Source of the DNA: Cephaloticoccus sp. | GTDB taxonomy: Bacteria > Verrucomicrobiota > Verrucomicrobiia > Opitutales > Opitutaceae | NCBI GenBank assembly: GCA_030833445.1 | Contig: JAURHD010000011.1 | Span: 29,699 to 93,698 of the forward strand | DNA: 64,000 nt | Direction: 5' to 3' | Shown: piece after piece, positions 24,829 through 33,537 of the stretch | Layout of the letters: each line of letters opens with the position of its first letter | Position numbering within the stretch: position 1 is the stretch's first letter | Notes under the pieces: generated by a model | Told to the model about the DNA's origin: nothing | Database searches by the model: none | Seen by the model: the letters and a program-made list of their open reading frames with translations, nothing else | Made by a program: the position numbers and the translations under genes

Positions 24829-26769
24829 ATGATCAGACGTTTTCCATTGTCCGGCGCTGCTGCGCTGCTCGCTATTTTAGTCGGTCCCGTCCGAGGCCCT
24901 GCGCAAACCGTGGCTCCCATAACCTTGGAGCCCGTGGAGGTCACGGCCACGCCGATCGTGGAGGAAACCAAAGTAGATGCGTTTGCGGGCCAGACGACGG
25001 TGGTGGGGCGCGACCAAATTGAGGGACTCAATGCGGGCGATGCGGCCTCCGCTCTGCGCCGAACCCCGGGTGTGACGATTACACGCTACAATGCAGTCGG
25101 TTCATTCGGAGGTGGGGAAGGTGGTGCCATTCTGATCCGCGGACTGGGTTCCAGTCGTCCGGGCGGCGAGATCAAGACCTTGGTGGACGGCGTGCCGAAC
25201 TACAACGCGGTCTTCAATCACCCGTTGCTCGACCTGATGTCGATCGACATGGCCGCGAAGATCGAGGTCACACGCCGGGCGAGTCCGGTGGACGCCGGTA
25301 ATCTGTTTGCCGGGATCAACCTGGTGACGCCGCGGGCGACGAACCCGGGAGCTTCCGTGAGTGCGATGCTGATGGCCGGGAGTTTTGGTGCGTTGGCCGA
25401 AAAGATTGAGGCCGGTTACAAGGCGGATGGATTTGATATTTATGCCGGGCAAAGCCATCGCGAGGCCGATGGCCATCGACCTGACTCCGACGGGGAGTTG
25501 AACAACTATCTGGTGCATCTTGGATGGCAGCCGACAGCGCAGTGGGATTTGACCTATGTGCTCAACCGCACCGACAACCGCGCGACGGATCCGGGGCCGG
25601 AGGCGGGTTCGGGTCTGCCGCCGACCCGCGGCGATGTTTACCTGACGGAGAACTGGCTGCACATCCTGACGGCGGCGTGGAATTACGAACAGTCGTCGGG
25701 CTCGCTCAAGGCCTATGCGAATGAAGGTGAAGCGACATGGCTGAGGCGGACGACGTCCAACAACGCCGACAGTCTGAACGATTACCGGCTCTCCGGCGTG
25801 CGCTGGCGCGAGGCGTTGAGCCTGATCGAAGGCAACGAGATCGTGGTGGGGGCGGACTACGACCTGATGAAAGGCAAAACCGTGTCGGTGCCACCGGGCG
25901 CTGCGCCGACCGTGACGTTTGGTCCGGAGGAATTCGCCTTGGTATCCGTTTACGCGGGGGTGAATCACACCTGGAAAGCCAACGGCTGGGAGCTGACGCC
26001 CTCGGCCGGTTTGCGTTATTATGATCACGAGCTCTTCGGGACGGAAACGGCGTCGCAGGCCGGGTTGGTGCTACGTTATGGACGCTCGCAGTGGCATGTG
26101 AGTGCGGGGCGGGCGGTGAATTTCCCGGGACTCGACGTGGCGGCGTTTTCCGTGGTGGCGATTCCGGCGCTGGGCCAGTCGTGGCGTTCGCTGCACGCGG
26201 AGAAGCTCGATCAATATGAATTGGGTTGGAGCGTGGAGCTGGATGACAAGACGACCCTGGCGATGACCCTGTTCCGCAATGAAGGGCGTGACCGCTATGT
26301 GTTCGTGCCTCCGCCTCCGCCGCCGTTCAAATATTTGAACCTTGAGGAATTCCGCACCCAAGGCGCGGAGATTACCGTGACCCTGCATCCTGACACAGCG
26401 CTGTCTTTATTCGGCGGCGTGTCGGTTTTGCAGACCACGCCGGATGATCTGCCCTATGCGCCGGAATGGTCCGTGGTCGGTGGAGCGACTTGGCGAATCA
26501 CGGACCGGCTGACGCTGAATCTGGACGGTTCCTACCTATCGTCGCAATACGCCGGGGCGCAGGCGCGGGCGAATGGCGCCCCCAATGTTGAACACGTCGG
26601 CGCCTTTGCCTTGCTCAATGCGCGGCTGGCGTGGGCAATCGATAAACTGGGCGAGCGCAGCGAAGTGTTTGTCGCGGGGGAAAACCTGTTGGATCGAGAT
26701 TATCGCTACCGGCCGGGTTATCCGATGCCGGGCATCGGTGGATCCGTGGGCTTGAAGGTTAAGTTTTAA
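24829..26769 (+). CDS. TonB-dependent outer-membrane receptor
   Basis: 646 residues with a signal peptide. The plug domain shows VEVTATPIVEET, QIEGLNAGDAASALRRTPGV and ILIRGLGSSRPGGEIKTLVDG. A 22-strand barrel follows, ending in the outer-membrane signature with C-terminal Phe (SVGLKVKF). Sequences near FVAGENLLDRDYRYRPGY are typical of siderophore/vitamin-type receptors. The ligand is unknown; the adjoining phosphatase hints at a phosphate-bearing nutrient. ATG 24829 was preferred over 24814 because it directly precedes the signal sequence. Confidence 0.9.
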   Translation: MIRRFPLSGAAALLAILVGPVRGPAQTVAPITLEPVEVTATPIVEETKVDAFAGQTTVVGRDQIEGLNAGDAASALRRTPGVTITRYNAVGSFGGGEGGAILIRGLGSSRPGGEIKTLVDGVPNYNAVFNHPLLDLMSIDMAAKIEVTRRASPVDAGNLFAGINLVTPRATNPGASVSAMLMAGSFGALAEKIEAGYKADGFDIYAGQSHREADGHRPDSDGELNNYLVHLGWQPTAQWDLTYVLNRTDNRATDPGPEAGSGLPPTRGDVYLTENWLHILTAAWNYEQSSGSLKAYANEGEATWLRRTTSNNADSLNDYRLSGVRWREALSLIEGNEIVVGADYDLMKGKTVSVPPGAAPTVTFGPEEFALVSVYAGVNHTWKANGWELTPSAGLRYYDHELFGTETASQAGLVLRYGRSQWHVSAGRAVNFPGLDVAAFSVVAIPALGQSWRSLHAEKLDQYELGWSVELDDKTTLAMTLFRNEGRDRYVFVPPPPPPFKYLNLEEFRTQGAEITVTLHPDTALSLFGGVSVLQTTPDDLPYAPEWSVVGGATWRITDRLTLNLDGSYLSSQYAGAQARANGAPNVEHVGAFALLNARLAWAIDKLGERSEVFVAGENLLDRDYRYRPGYPMPGIGGSVGLKVKF

Positions 26770-26816
26770 ATTAGGGGGCTTTCTGTTTACGCCGTGAAAT
26801 CGTGCTGCGGTTCTGA

Positions 26817-26882
26817 GGTGGGCCGGCACGTCCCAGTGCCGGCAGGAAACGTGTGACGCGCAGAGGGACCTGCGCGTCCACC
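26817..26882. repeat. Two-hairpin palindromic element, GGTGG family
   Basis: Closing arms GGTGG/CCACC enclose two hairpins: GCCGGCAC/GTGCCGGC with a 6-nt loop and GACGCGCA/TGCGCGTC with an 8-nt loop. The layout is the same as at 7469-7515, though the sequence differs. Confidence 0.72.
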
Positions 26883-26895
26883 TATCGCAGGCACG

Positions 26896-26924
26896 AAAAA
26901 AGCCACGCGGCGGACCGCGTGGCT
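26896..26924 (-). terminator. Rho-independent terminator
   Basis: On the minus strand a 10-bp stem (AGCCACGCGG type, 4-nt loop) is followed by six T. It lies 19 nt beyond the stop of the coiled-coil membrane protein. Confidence 0.88.
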
Positions 26925-26943
26925 GGAGATTGGGAGCCCGGAA

Positions 26944-27756
26944 TTATTTCTTGGGCTGCTGCGCTTGGACGTCGGTGAGCCGGGCTTCGATGGCGGCCAT
27001 CTGTTCGATCAAGTCTTGGGCGACCTTGTCCTTGTCCCGTTTGTCCACGATATTGAAGTGGGCGACGTCCTTCACGATGTTGGCGGGGAGGGTGAGCAGG
27101 CGGGTGATCAGGCCCTGATCCTTTTGGGAGCTGAGATACAGCGCGGTGAGCTCGTGCGAAAGTTTGAGCGCTTCCTGTGCCGCCGCCTGTGTTTCCATCA
27201 GGTTGTTGTTCAGTTGCTGGTTCTTCGCCAGTTCCGAGGTCAGCACCACGCCAACTTGGTTCGAGATGCGCTTGCTGTAGGCGTCGATGGATTCGCGGGT
27301 GAGATTTTGGTCCTTCGACATCTCGGCGAGAATGGGTGAGATCTTGTCAGCCATGCGGGAGGACACCTTGTCGACCTGCTCGTTCTGCATCTGCTCGGCT
27401 TCTTCCGGGGTGGAGGGCAGGGGATTGTAGGGCTGCACCTTCTTGGCGATGGCCTCGGCGAGGGCGTCGACCTTTTCCGCGTTCAGCTTGGAGATCTCTT
27501 CCTCGGTCATGAACATGTCGGCCTGACGGTTGGTGATGGCGGTCTTCAGGAGGGTATCAATCGCGGCAATCTGCCGGCGGTTGTCTTCGGAGGAAGCCTT
27601 GAGGGCGTCATTTTGTTCGCGCAGGGGTTCGAGTTCCCGCTGTTGCGAGGCAGCCATGTTGGCGACGGTTTGCAGGTGTATCCAGTAGGCGGCACCGACC
27701 ACGATGATCGCAGTCAGCAGGATGGTGGGGAATTGATCTTTCAGTTTTTGCCACAT
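26944..27756 (-). CDS. Membrane-anchored coiled-coil protein of unknown function
   Basis: 270 residues. One N-terminal helix (FPTILLTAIIVVGAAYWI) anchors it, and the remainder is almost entirely charged and helical, probably extended coiled coil on the periplasmic side. There are two natural subdomains, a spacer with PYNPLPSTPEEA near 110-120 and a C-terminal part with LITRLLTLPANIVKD. No family recognised. It is monocistronic with its own terminator. Structural or envelope-spanning roles are possible. Confidence 0.7.
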   Translation of the reverse strand: MWQKLKDQFPTILLTAIIVVGAAYWIHLQTVANMAASQQRELEPLREQNDALKASSEDNRRQIAAIDTLLKTAITNRQADMFMTEEEISKLNAEKVDALAEAIAKKVQPYNPLPSTPEEAEQMQNEQVDKVSSRMADKISPILAEMSKDQNLTRESIDAYSKRISNQVGVVLTSELAKNQQLNNNLMETQAAAQEALKLSHELTALYLSSQKDQGLITRLLTLPANIVKDVAHFNIVDKRDKDKVAQDLIEQMAAIEARLTDVQAQQPKK

Positions 27757-27881
27757 GGGTGTGTTGGGTTGTGAGGGGCTATGGGAATCAGGTTGTAGGT
27801 TTATTGGCCGGAAAATGCAATGTCGAGCTAGGGGTGGGGTTTGCAGTTGTTTTTGGGGCCGGTTGACGCACGTTGGCCCCC

Positions 27882-28190
27882 GTGAGTCTCAACCGCACCG
27901 AACAGATGACTTTTGATTACTTGGAGGGCCAACCCGACGAGAGACACTTCTGGGTGGATAAAGTTCGCACGATCGCGCGGGAGACATCCGATGGGCATGA
28001 GGCGGCCCGCCGATTGGAGGTCGAATTATGGCACTATGTGGTCGAGCGAAGTGCCGTCGTCTCGCCGTTTCGGGACCAGGCCGGCCGGGAGGGATTGCCC
28101 CGGACCAGTATGCGCAATTTGGCGGATTATCTGCTCCGGCTTTGGACTGAACCCCGGCCAAAGCCGAAAAAAGATCCTTTGGCGGGGTGA
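27882..28190 (+). CDS. Small conserved-looking hypothetical protein
   Basis: 102 residues from GTG 27882 (alternatives: TTG 27873, ATG 27906). It reads as a soluble helical domain: NRTEQMTFDYLEGQPDER, then HFWVDKVRTIARET and a positively charged C-terminus (PRPKPKK). I do not recognise a family with a known role. Its 5' gap to the divergent coiled-coil gene is ~125 nt. It is followed by hairpins and a terminator before phoH. Confidence 0.6.
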   Translation: MSLNRTEQMTFDYLEGQPDERHFWVDKVRTIARETSDGHEAARRLEVELWHYVVERSAVVSPFRDQAGREGLPRTSMRNLADYLLRLWTEPRPKPKKDPLAG

Positions 28191-28284
28191 TCTTTGCCGC
28201 GTTGAGTCCCAGCCGGCGACCGAGGGAATAATTTTTGCAGAGGGATGAAACTTTTTCGATCCGATCGCGTCTATCCTAGCACTT

Positions 28285-28316
28285 CCATTGTTTGCGACCT
28301 CAGGTTGAGACAATGG
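28285..28316. other. Imperfect stem-loop upstream of a terminator
   Basis: CCATTGT and ACAATGG arms with an inner ACCT/AGGT stem. Together with the terminator that follows it gives the region the look of a structured leader or small RNA. Confidence 0.45.
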
Positions 28317-28334
28317 AGTAAGTAAGAAAGCTAT

Positions 28335-28373
28335 GGCGGACCGCTTAGGGGTAGGCGGTCCGCCTCTTTTTTT
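28335..28373 (+). terminator. Rho-independent terminator between the small gene and phoH
   Basis: A 9-bp perfect stem (GGCGGACCG/CGGTCCGCC, 12-nt loop) followed by T-C and seven T on the plus strand. It lies 145 nt after the small gene and 95 nt before phoH, so it either ends the former, ends a small RNA, or attenuates the latter. Confidence 0.85.
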
Positions 28374-28435
28374 GTCCCCCGACGCGGTGACGGGCGTGAA
28401 ACATTTTGCAAAGTCTGCAACTCCAGCATGGACAA

Positions 28436-28463
28436 GTGCGCAAGTTATTCACAACTTACGCAC
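28436..28463. promoter_or_regulatory. Inverted repeat with a DnaA-box-like loop just before phoH
   Basis: GTGCG-c-AAGTT and AACTT-a-CGCAC form a stem around a 6-nt loop, ending 4 nt before the phoH ATG. The sequence TTATTCACA (28445-28453) spanning the loop fits the DnaA-box form TTATNCACA. The hairpin would hide the ribosome-binding region; no clear Shine-Dalgarno is present. Confidence 0.45.
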
Positions 28464-28467
28464 ACCG

Positions 28468-30006
28468 ATGGAAAAACTGCGCGGGGCGACAGCCCCTACT
28501 TCGCGGCAACGGGTTTCGGGCAAGGTCAAAACCTTCGTGCTCGACACGAATGTTTTACTTCACGACCCGCAGTCGATCTTCAAATTCGAGGACAACAACC
28601 TCGCCATTCCGGTCGAAGTTCTCGAGGAACTCGACTCGATCAAGAATGAGCAATCGACGGAGCGAGGGCGTAATGCGCGCCGCGTGCACCGCTTGCTCCA
28701 GAAGCTATTACCTGACTCTCGCGCCATGCACGAGGGGGTCAAACTTGAGAATGGCGGCACCTTGTCCGTCATCATCAATCCCTACCTGGTGGACCCGGGC
28801 CGCACCTCACCCGCCATGCAGCGGTTGCGGGCGATCCTGCCCGACCTGACCAAGAAGGATAACCGCATCATCGCCGCGGCGTTGTTTGTGCAGGAGCAAT
28901 TTCCCCCGCCGACCGTGCTGGTGACCAAGGACGTCAATGTGCAGCTCAAGGCTCGCGCAGTGGGTCTCGAGTCCGAGGATTACCTCAACGACAAAGTGCC
29001 GGAAGAAGTCGAGGAGGCGAGTTACCGGGAAATCCCCGTGACGGTGCATGAGATGCAGCGTTTCTGTTCGGAGGGCGCCTTCGAACTCGAGGAGGAATTG
29101 GCCAAGACCCTTTACCATAATGAATACGTGCTGCTCCGCTCCGATGAGGGGAAGACCATGCCGGCGCGGTATTATGGGGACGGCCGGGTCTGGCGCCTGC
29201 AGTTGCCGGACTTTGTGAAGGCGCACGGCGGCATCCCGATTCGCGCGCGTAACCTCGAGCAGCAGTTCTTCATGGATGCACTGCTGGATGATTCCATTCA
29301 CCTGCTGACCTGCTTCGGCAAGGCCGGCACGGGCAAGACCCTCCTCTCCATCGCCTGCGCCCTGCATCAAACCTACGATGAAGATTGTCCCTACGATGGG
29401 GTATCCATCTCCCGTCCGGTGATCGCCTTGGGCAAGGACATTGGATTTCTCCCCGGCACCTTGGAGGAAAAAATGCGCCCATGGCTGCAGCCCTACTATG
29501 ATGCGTTGGAAGTATTGATTCCCTCCAAGCCGCCGAAGGATCCCCAGTTTGCCGCCAAGAAAGTTTCCAAGAAGAAGCACAAACGGCACGACGAACACGC
29601 CGCCGCGGCCGTGGCGGGTCCCCCAACACAGTCCGGATACGGCGGTGGCTCGGGTCCGGTGCCCATGGTCAAACCCTACGAGCGCCTGCTCCGCAGCGGC
29701 ATCGTGGAAATCGAGGCCTTGGCCTTCATTCGCGGACGTTCGATTGCCCGGCGGTTTTTCATCCTGGATGAGGCCCAGCAACTGACCCCGCACGAAGTGA
29801 AGACGGTGCTCACCCGCATTTCCGAAGGCTCAAAGATCGTCCTCATCGGTGACCCGGCCCAGATCGACAATCCCTACGTCGATGCCCGCAGCAACGGATT
29901 GGTTTACGCCCACAATTGCATGAAAGGCCAATCGCTCGCCGCTCACGTCAAGTTGACCAAGGGCGAACGTTCCCGTCTGGCCGAACTCGCGGCGGACTTG
30001 CTCTAA
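28468..30006 (+). CDS. PhoH family ATPase with N-terminal PIN domain (YlaK-type)
   Basis: 512 residues from ATG 28468. The PIN nuclease-like domain covers ~1-150: FVLDTNVLLHDP gives the first Asp, and conserved acidic residues occur in VLEELDSIK and KKDNRIIA. The C-terminal PhoH ATPase has the Walker A loop FGKAGTGKTLLS, a Walker B FILDEAQQL and VLIGDPAQID. A low-complexity Lys/His/Ala-rich insert lies near residues 355-390. The architecture suggests an RNA-handling ATPase/nuclease. The start was placed after the upstream terminator, which rules out the longer in-frame start at 28333. Confidence 0.9.
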   Translation: MEKLRGATAPTSRQRVSGKVKTFVLDTNVLLHDPQSIFKFEDNNLAIPVEVLEELDSIKNEQSTERGRNARRVHRLLQKLLPDSRAMHEGVKLENGGTLSVIINPYLVDPGRTSPAMQRLRAILPDLTKKDNRIIAAALFVQEQFPPPTVLVTKDVNVQLKARAVGLESEDYLNDKVPEEVEEASYREIPVTVHEMQRFCSEGAFELEEELAKTLYHNEYVLLRSDEGKTMPARYYGDGRVWRLQLPDFVKAHGGIPIRARNLEQQFFMDALLDDSIHLLTCFGKAGTGKTLLSIACALHQTYDEDCPYDGVSISRPVIALGKDIGFLPGTLEEKMRPWLQPYYDALEVLIPSKPPKDPQFAAKKVSKKKHKRHDEHAAAAVAGPPTQSGYGGGSGPVPMVKPYERLLRSGIVEIEALAFIRGRSIARRFFILDEAQQLTPHEVKTVLTRISEGSKIVLIGDPAQIDNPYVDARSNGLVYAHNCMKGQSLAAHVKLTKGERSRLAELAADLL

Positions 30007-30011
30007 AGCTT

Positions 30012-30077
30012 GTAGGGCGGGATCGCCTGATCCCGCCGGTTTGGTTGGCGAAGCGGGATGCAGCGATCCCGCCCTAC
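30012..30077. repeat. Two-hairpin palindromic element, GTAGGGCGG family
   Basis: Outer arms GTAGGGCGGGATCG and CGATCCCGCCCTAC are fully complementary. The left arm can also fold internally (GGCGGGATC/GATCCCGCC) and so can the right. It lies between the convergent phoH and DUF6580 genes and is a sister of 3030-3102. Confidence 0.78.
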
Positions 30078-30078
30078 A

Positions 30079-30657
30079 TTACGCGACTGAGTCTGCCTTG
30101 ATCAAACTGGGCTGCTGCTGACGCAGTGCACTGTATTCCATCACAACGGCAAAGACGCCCGTAAAGAGCAGGTCACTGACGAGCGAATTGCGGAAGAAGT
30201 AGAGCGTGGGCGGAAACTCGGGGTGCCCGACCGTCATGGCCTGCCACCAGCCGGCCAGTGATTTTGCATAGGTGGCGTCGCCGAGCCAGGATGCCGTATT
30301 GGTCACCAAGTAAAAGATGATCGCACCGCCCAAAGCGCCGGAGAAAAGGTTGAGCCAGCTTTTGTGCTGCGAAACCATCCAGCCGAGCCCGATCGCCATT
30401 GCGAAACAAACCGTGCGAATGGCCACGCCACCGAAAGTCCACGTATAGCCGAACTGGGTGGCGTAGTAATAATCCAAATAAAGATCGGACAGCGCGAGGG
30501 CGGCCAAGGGCAGGAGCCAAAGCCAGCGGTTTTTGAAATAGACCCCGCCGCAGAAGGCGAGGGCCATGAGGGGGGAGAAATTGACGAGGGCTGGATCCCA
30601 CGCGGCGACCACCCGGTAACCGGCGGCCAGCACGATGATAACGGCTGCGAACAACAT
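30079..30657 (-). CDS. DUF6580 membrane protein
   Basis: 192 residues, five or six hydrophobic segments. The ALVNFSPLMALAFCGGVYF block near residue 25 and ALSDLYLDYYY after it are typical of DUF6580, a putative transport family of unknown substrate. The last ~25 residues are polar and cytoplasmic. It lies downstream of the cobalamin adenosyltransferase gene on the same strand (43 nt). A small hairpin covers its likely ribosome-binding site. If part of the same operon, a vitamin or cofactor link is possible, but unproven. Confidence 0.8.
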   Translation of the reverse strand: MLFAAVIIVLAAGYRVVAAWDPALVNFSPLMALAFCGGVYFKNRWLWLLPLAALALSDLYLDYYYATQFGYTWTFGGVAIRTVCFAMAIGLGWMVSQHKSWLNLFSGALGGAIIFYLVTNTASWLGDATYAKSLAGWWQAMTVGHPEFPPTLYFFRNSLVSDLLFTGVFAVVMEYSALRQQQPSLIKADSVA

Positions 30658-30662
30658 GATTT

Positions 30663-30680
30663 GCCACCGTAGCGAGTGGC
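30663..30680 (-). promoter_or_regulatory. Hairpin over the DUF6580 ribosome-binding site
   Basis: GCCAC/GTGGC arms with an 8-nt loop. The Shine-Dalgarno-like GGTGG lies in the 3' arm, 6 nt before the ATG, so the stem would lower initiation unless upstream translation opens it. Confidence 0.35.
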
Positions 30681-30700
30681 CTTGTTTTTGACAGAAAATA

Positions 30701-31246
30701 TTATCTGGTCGCTTCGGCCTCGCGGGCCAGCAGCCAGAGCAGGTCGGAGAGCCGGTTGATGAATTCGAGCAACAAGGGACGCGGCTGTCGGCCGTGGAGG
30801 GGCAGGGCCACCATTTGGCGTTCGGCGCGGCGGGCGGTCACCCGGGCAGTTTCGCAGGCCACGGATCGCAGATTCGCACCCGGGGTAGCCCAGCCCTCAA
30901 ATTTCAGTCCCTGACTTTCCAATTTGGCGATGGCGTCATCGATCCGGGTGAGGTCTGGTGCCGCCAATTTGGTGAAATGGGCTGACTCGTAACGGGCGAT
31001 ATCACTTTCGGCGCAGGCGATTTCACCCATCAAGGCCACCAGGTTTTGTTGGATGGCCTCGATGAGATCCCGGGTAGTGGAATCACTTTCGGGTATATGC
31101 GGTTTGATGGCGCCCAGAGCCACATTGAGTTCATCCAGCCGGCCAACGGCCTCGATCTGCGGATGCGTCTTCGACACGCGTTGGCCAAAGAGGAGACTGG
31201 TATACCCATGGTCGCCCGTGCGGGTGGCGATGGACGGACCGTTCAT
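30701..31246 (-). CDS. pduO: PduO-type cob(I)alamin adenosyltransferase
   Basis: 181 residues. The ATP-binding N-terminus TRTGDHGYTSLLFGQRVSK and the block GRLDELNVALG are diagnostic. Later come RRAERQMV and INRLSDLLWLLARE. The enzyme transfers the adenosyl group from ATP to cob(I)alamin to make coenzyme B12. It is coupled by a 4-nt ATGA overlap to peptide deformylase upstream, an unusual but not unique pairing. Confidence 0.92.
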   Translation of the reverse strand: MNGPSIATRTGDHGYTSLLFGQRVSKTHPQIEAVGRLDELNVALGAIKPHIPESDSTTRDLIEAIQQNLVALMGEIACAESDIARYESAHFTKLAAPDLTRIDDAIAKLESQGLKFEGWATPGANLRSVACETARVTARRAERQMVALPLHGRQPRPLLLEFINRLSDLLWLLAREAEATR

Positions 31247-31815
31247 GATCCGGCTTGTGCCGCCTTGGTCGCGAGGGCGAGCTCCTTGATCTCCGGGTCG
31301 ATCTTGCTGCGCACCTTCTTTTCCATCCGATCAATGAACAGCGTGCCGTTCAGGTGATCGACCTCATGTTGGATGCAGCGCGAGAGCAGTCCATCCGCAG
31401 TCATCACATGGGGAATGCCATGCTGGTCCACAAATTTGACGGTAATGGCATCCGGTCGGATTACATCGCCGTGAATTCCGGGAAACGACAGGCAGCCTTC
31501 CTCAAAGATATAGTCGTCGGTTTTAGGCAGCACCTTGATCTCAGGATTGATGATCACCATGGGCATGAACAGGTCGAGGGGCGGCTTGGCCCCGTCGAGT
31601 TCCCAGGTGAAATCGCGATCGGAATTCCGCAGATCCACCACGCAAAGTTGCAGGGCTTGGCCAATCTGCTGGGCGGCCAGGCCGATACCGGGTGCTTCAT
31701 GCATGGTATCAATCATGTCCTGGGACAGCTTTCGCAGAGCCGCGTCAAAGGTGGTGATTACGGCCCCTTTTTCACGGAGCACGGGTGAGTTGTAGTGAAC
31801 AATTGGCAGGGACAT
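31243..31815 (-). CDS. def: Peptide deformylase
   Basis: 190 residues from ATG 31815. The three metal/active-site motifs are present: GIGLAAQQIG, EEGCLSFPG (Cys metal ligand) and QHEVDHLNG (two His ligands and the catalytic Glu). It removes formyl groups from nascent proteins. Much longer in-frame starts exist upstream, but the family N-terminus (LPIVHYNSPVLR) places the start here. Its stop overlaps the adenosyltransferase start. Confidence 0.95.
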   Translation of the reverse strand: MSLPIVHYNSPVLREKGAVITTFDAALRKLSQDMIDTMHEAPGIGLAAQQIGQALQLCVVDLRNSDRDFTWELDGAKPPLDLFMPMVIINPEIKVLPKTDDYIFEEGCLSFPGIHGDVIRPDAITVKFVDQHGIPHVMTADGLLSRCIQHEVDHLNGTLFIDRMEKKVRSKIDPEIKELALATKAAQAGS

Positions 31816-31881
31816 CGGTCGATGGTTGGCGGGAAGCGTTGGTTTGCTTCTACGCGCCCGCAATTCAATACTCCCGGTCCG

Positions 31882-33537
31882 ATGAACCCCGCAACGCCCA
31901 AGAACCGCAATCCCATGGTGGCCTATGCCATCATGGCGGCGGGTATCGGGGTGGCTTTGCTCGCTTGGATGCTGCCGGTGAATTTGAAATCGTTCAGTCC
32001 CGCGTTGCTGCACGCGGCCGGCCAAGGCACGCCCGCGGTGGCCGAACTGGGCCGGCAAATGGTGGCGACGGAAAAGATCGGGCCCGCCCAACTCGTGCTG
32101 GCAGCGGCCCAAACCGTGGAGGATCCCCATGCGGCAACCTTGGCGGCAGAGGTGGATCAACTGGCGGCGCATCAGGCGGGATTGGTCGCCTGGGGTGGTT
32201 GGGATCCGTTTCTTGAACCGATTTTCAAACTGCATGAAGCCAGCACGCCGGCGGTCAGCACCCCGGTATTGAATTTTTTGATCCCGGAGAAAGCGCGCAC
32301 CAGCCTGCGCGGCTATCTGGGTAACTCGCGTTCCCAAGGCGTGCTGGCGGTTTTGAAAACCCGCGATGTGCCCGACACCGGCCGATTTGTGCCGGCGAAC
32401 CAAGCCGGCGGTCAGCCGCTGGATGCCGTGATTTTACTGACCGCCCTCCTTTATCAAGGGGAGCATCTGTCCCCCAATCTGCAACGGGAAGTGCGGTTGT
32501 TGGCGGAAACCGCCGTGGCGGAGGGCCAGTTGGGCGAACTCGAGGAGTATTATATCAATTTGCTCTCGCTGGCCCAGCGGCTCGATTGGGTGCAATTGGG
32601 CGAGTTGCTGCGCCGCACCAGCGACAGCAAGACGGTCGGGGAATACGCGCATCTTGCACGGGTGGCCCCGGAGCAACTGCCGCTCATTTATACGGCCGCG
32701 CTCTTTTCCGATTCGGCCGACCGGGTGGCCAATTACCTGATCAAGTTTGGCAAACCGGGCGCAGAAGATTTGCGCACCGCGTTGGCCTACGGACAAGGCG
32801 CGGTGCAACAACTCATGCTGCGACAGGTGCCGATCAATCGTGATCGGACCCCCGCCATCAGTGAAATGGCGGGGATCGCGCTGTTGCATCCGAAGCTGGT
32901 GCTGGGTCTGAAATATTTGGGTTACCTCTTCGGGGCGTTCCTGCTGTTTCGCGGACTCGAGCGCGGATTTTTTCCTCGTTTGGCCACGAGTGGTCCCGCT
33001 CTGCCGGGTATGCAAAGCGGGGTGCTGGCTTTGTTTGCGGCGGCCCTCTTCATCTTCGCCACGGAACCCTACCTGCTCAACGCCGCGCCAATTTCCGAGT
33101 ATCGTTTTAAAATTGTCATCCCTCTTCTGGCCAATTCGGCCGTGCCTCCGCCCATCGACTCCAACTCCGTTACCGCCATGCAAACCTCCACCATCGTCTC
33201 CATCGGGATATTCGCCCTCCTGCAAGTTGCCATCTACCTGTTCTGTCTGCGCAAACTGAACGAGATCTACCGCGAACAACTGCCACCCATGCTCAAACTT
33301 CGCTTGGTCGAAAACGAGGACAACCTTTTCGACAGCGGACTCTACATCGGCATGATGGGCACGGCCACCGCGCTGGTGCTGCAGGTGCTTGGGGTGATCG
33401 ATCATAACCTCTTGGCGGCCTATGCCTCGAATCTCTTCGGCCTCGTCTGCGTGGCCTTGATCAAGATTCGCCACGTCCGCGGATTCAAGCGCCGCCTGAT
33501 TCTTGAGGCCGAGACTGCTTCCGCCCGCGCGTCATGA
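31882..33537 (+). CDS. Membrane protein with possible ExbB/MotA-like C-terminal core
   Basis: 551 residues from ATG 31882. One N-terminal helix (~13-33) precedes a ~300-residue soluble, mostly helical domain, probably periplasmic. Further hydrophobic segments lie at ~339-357 and 379-400, then a three-helix core at ~433-456, 485-506 and 508-530. Helix 2 of the core (GLYIGMMGTATALVLQVLG) and helix 3 (LLAAYASNLFGLVCVALIK) resemble the LLGTV...GL and TTxxGLxxAI patterns of ExbB/TolQ/MotA proton channels; the loop between core helices 1 and 2 is short. It is coupled by ATGA to the next gene. The resemblance is weak and unproven. Confidence 0.55.
   Translation: MNPATPKNRNPMVAYAIMAAGIGVALLAWMLPVNLKSFSPALLHAAGQGTPAVAELGRQMVATEKIGPAQLVLAAAQTVEDPHAATLAAEVDQLAAHQAGLVAWGGWDPFLEPIFKLHEASTPAVSTPVLNFLIPEKARTSLRGYLGNSRSQGVLAVLKTRDVPDTGRFVPANQAGGQPLDAVILLTALLYQGEHLSPNLQREVRLLAETAVAEGQLGELEEYYINLLSLAQRLDWVQLGELLRRTSDSKTVGEYAHLARVAPEQLPLIYTAALFSDSADRVANYLIKFGKPGAEDLRTALAYGQGAVQQLMLRQVPINRDRTPAISEMAGIALLHPKLVLGLKYLGYLFGAFLLFRGLERGFFPRLATSGPALPGMQSGVLALFAAALFIFATEPYLLNAAPISEYRFKIVIPLLANSAVPPPIDSNSVTAMQTSTIVSIGIFALLQVAIYLFCLRKLNEIYREQLPPMLKLRLVENEDNLFDSGLYIGMMGTATALVLQVLGVIDHNLLAAYASNLFGLVCVALIKIRHVRGFKRRLILEAETASARAS

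Noticed and set aside
30655..30690. Plus-strand terminator (GCCAC/GTGGC then CTTGTTTTT)
   Set aside because: No plus-strand gene lies upstream; the stem makes more sense as a structure over the minus-strand ribosome site.
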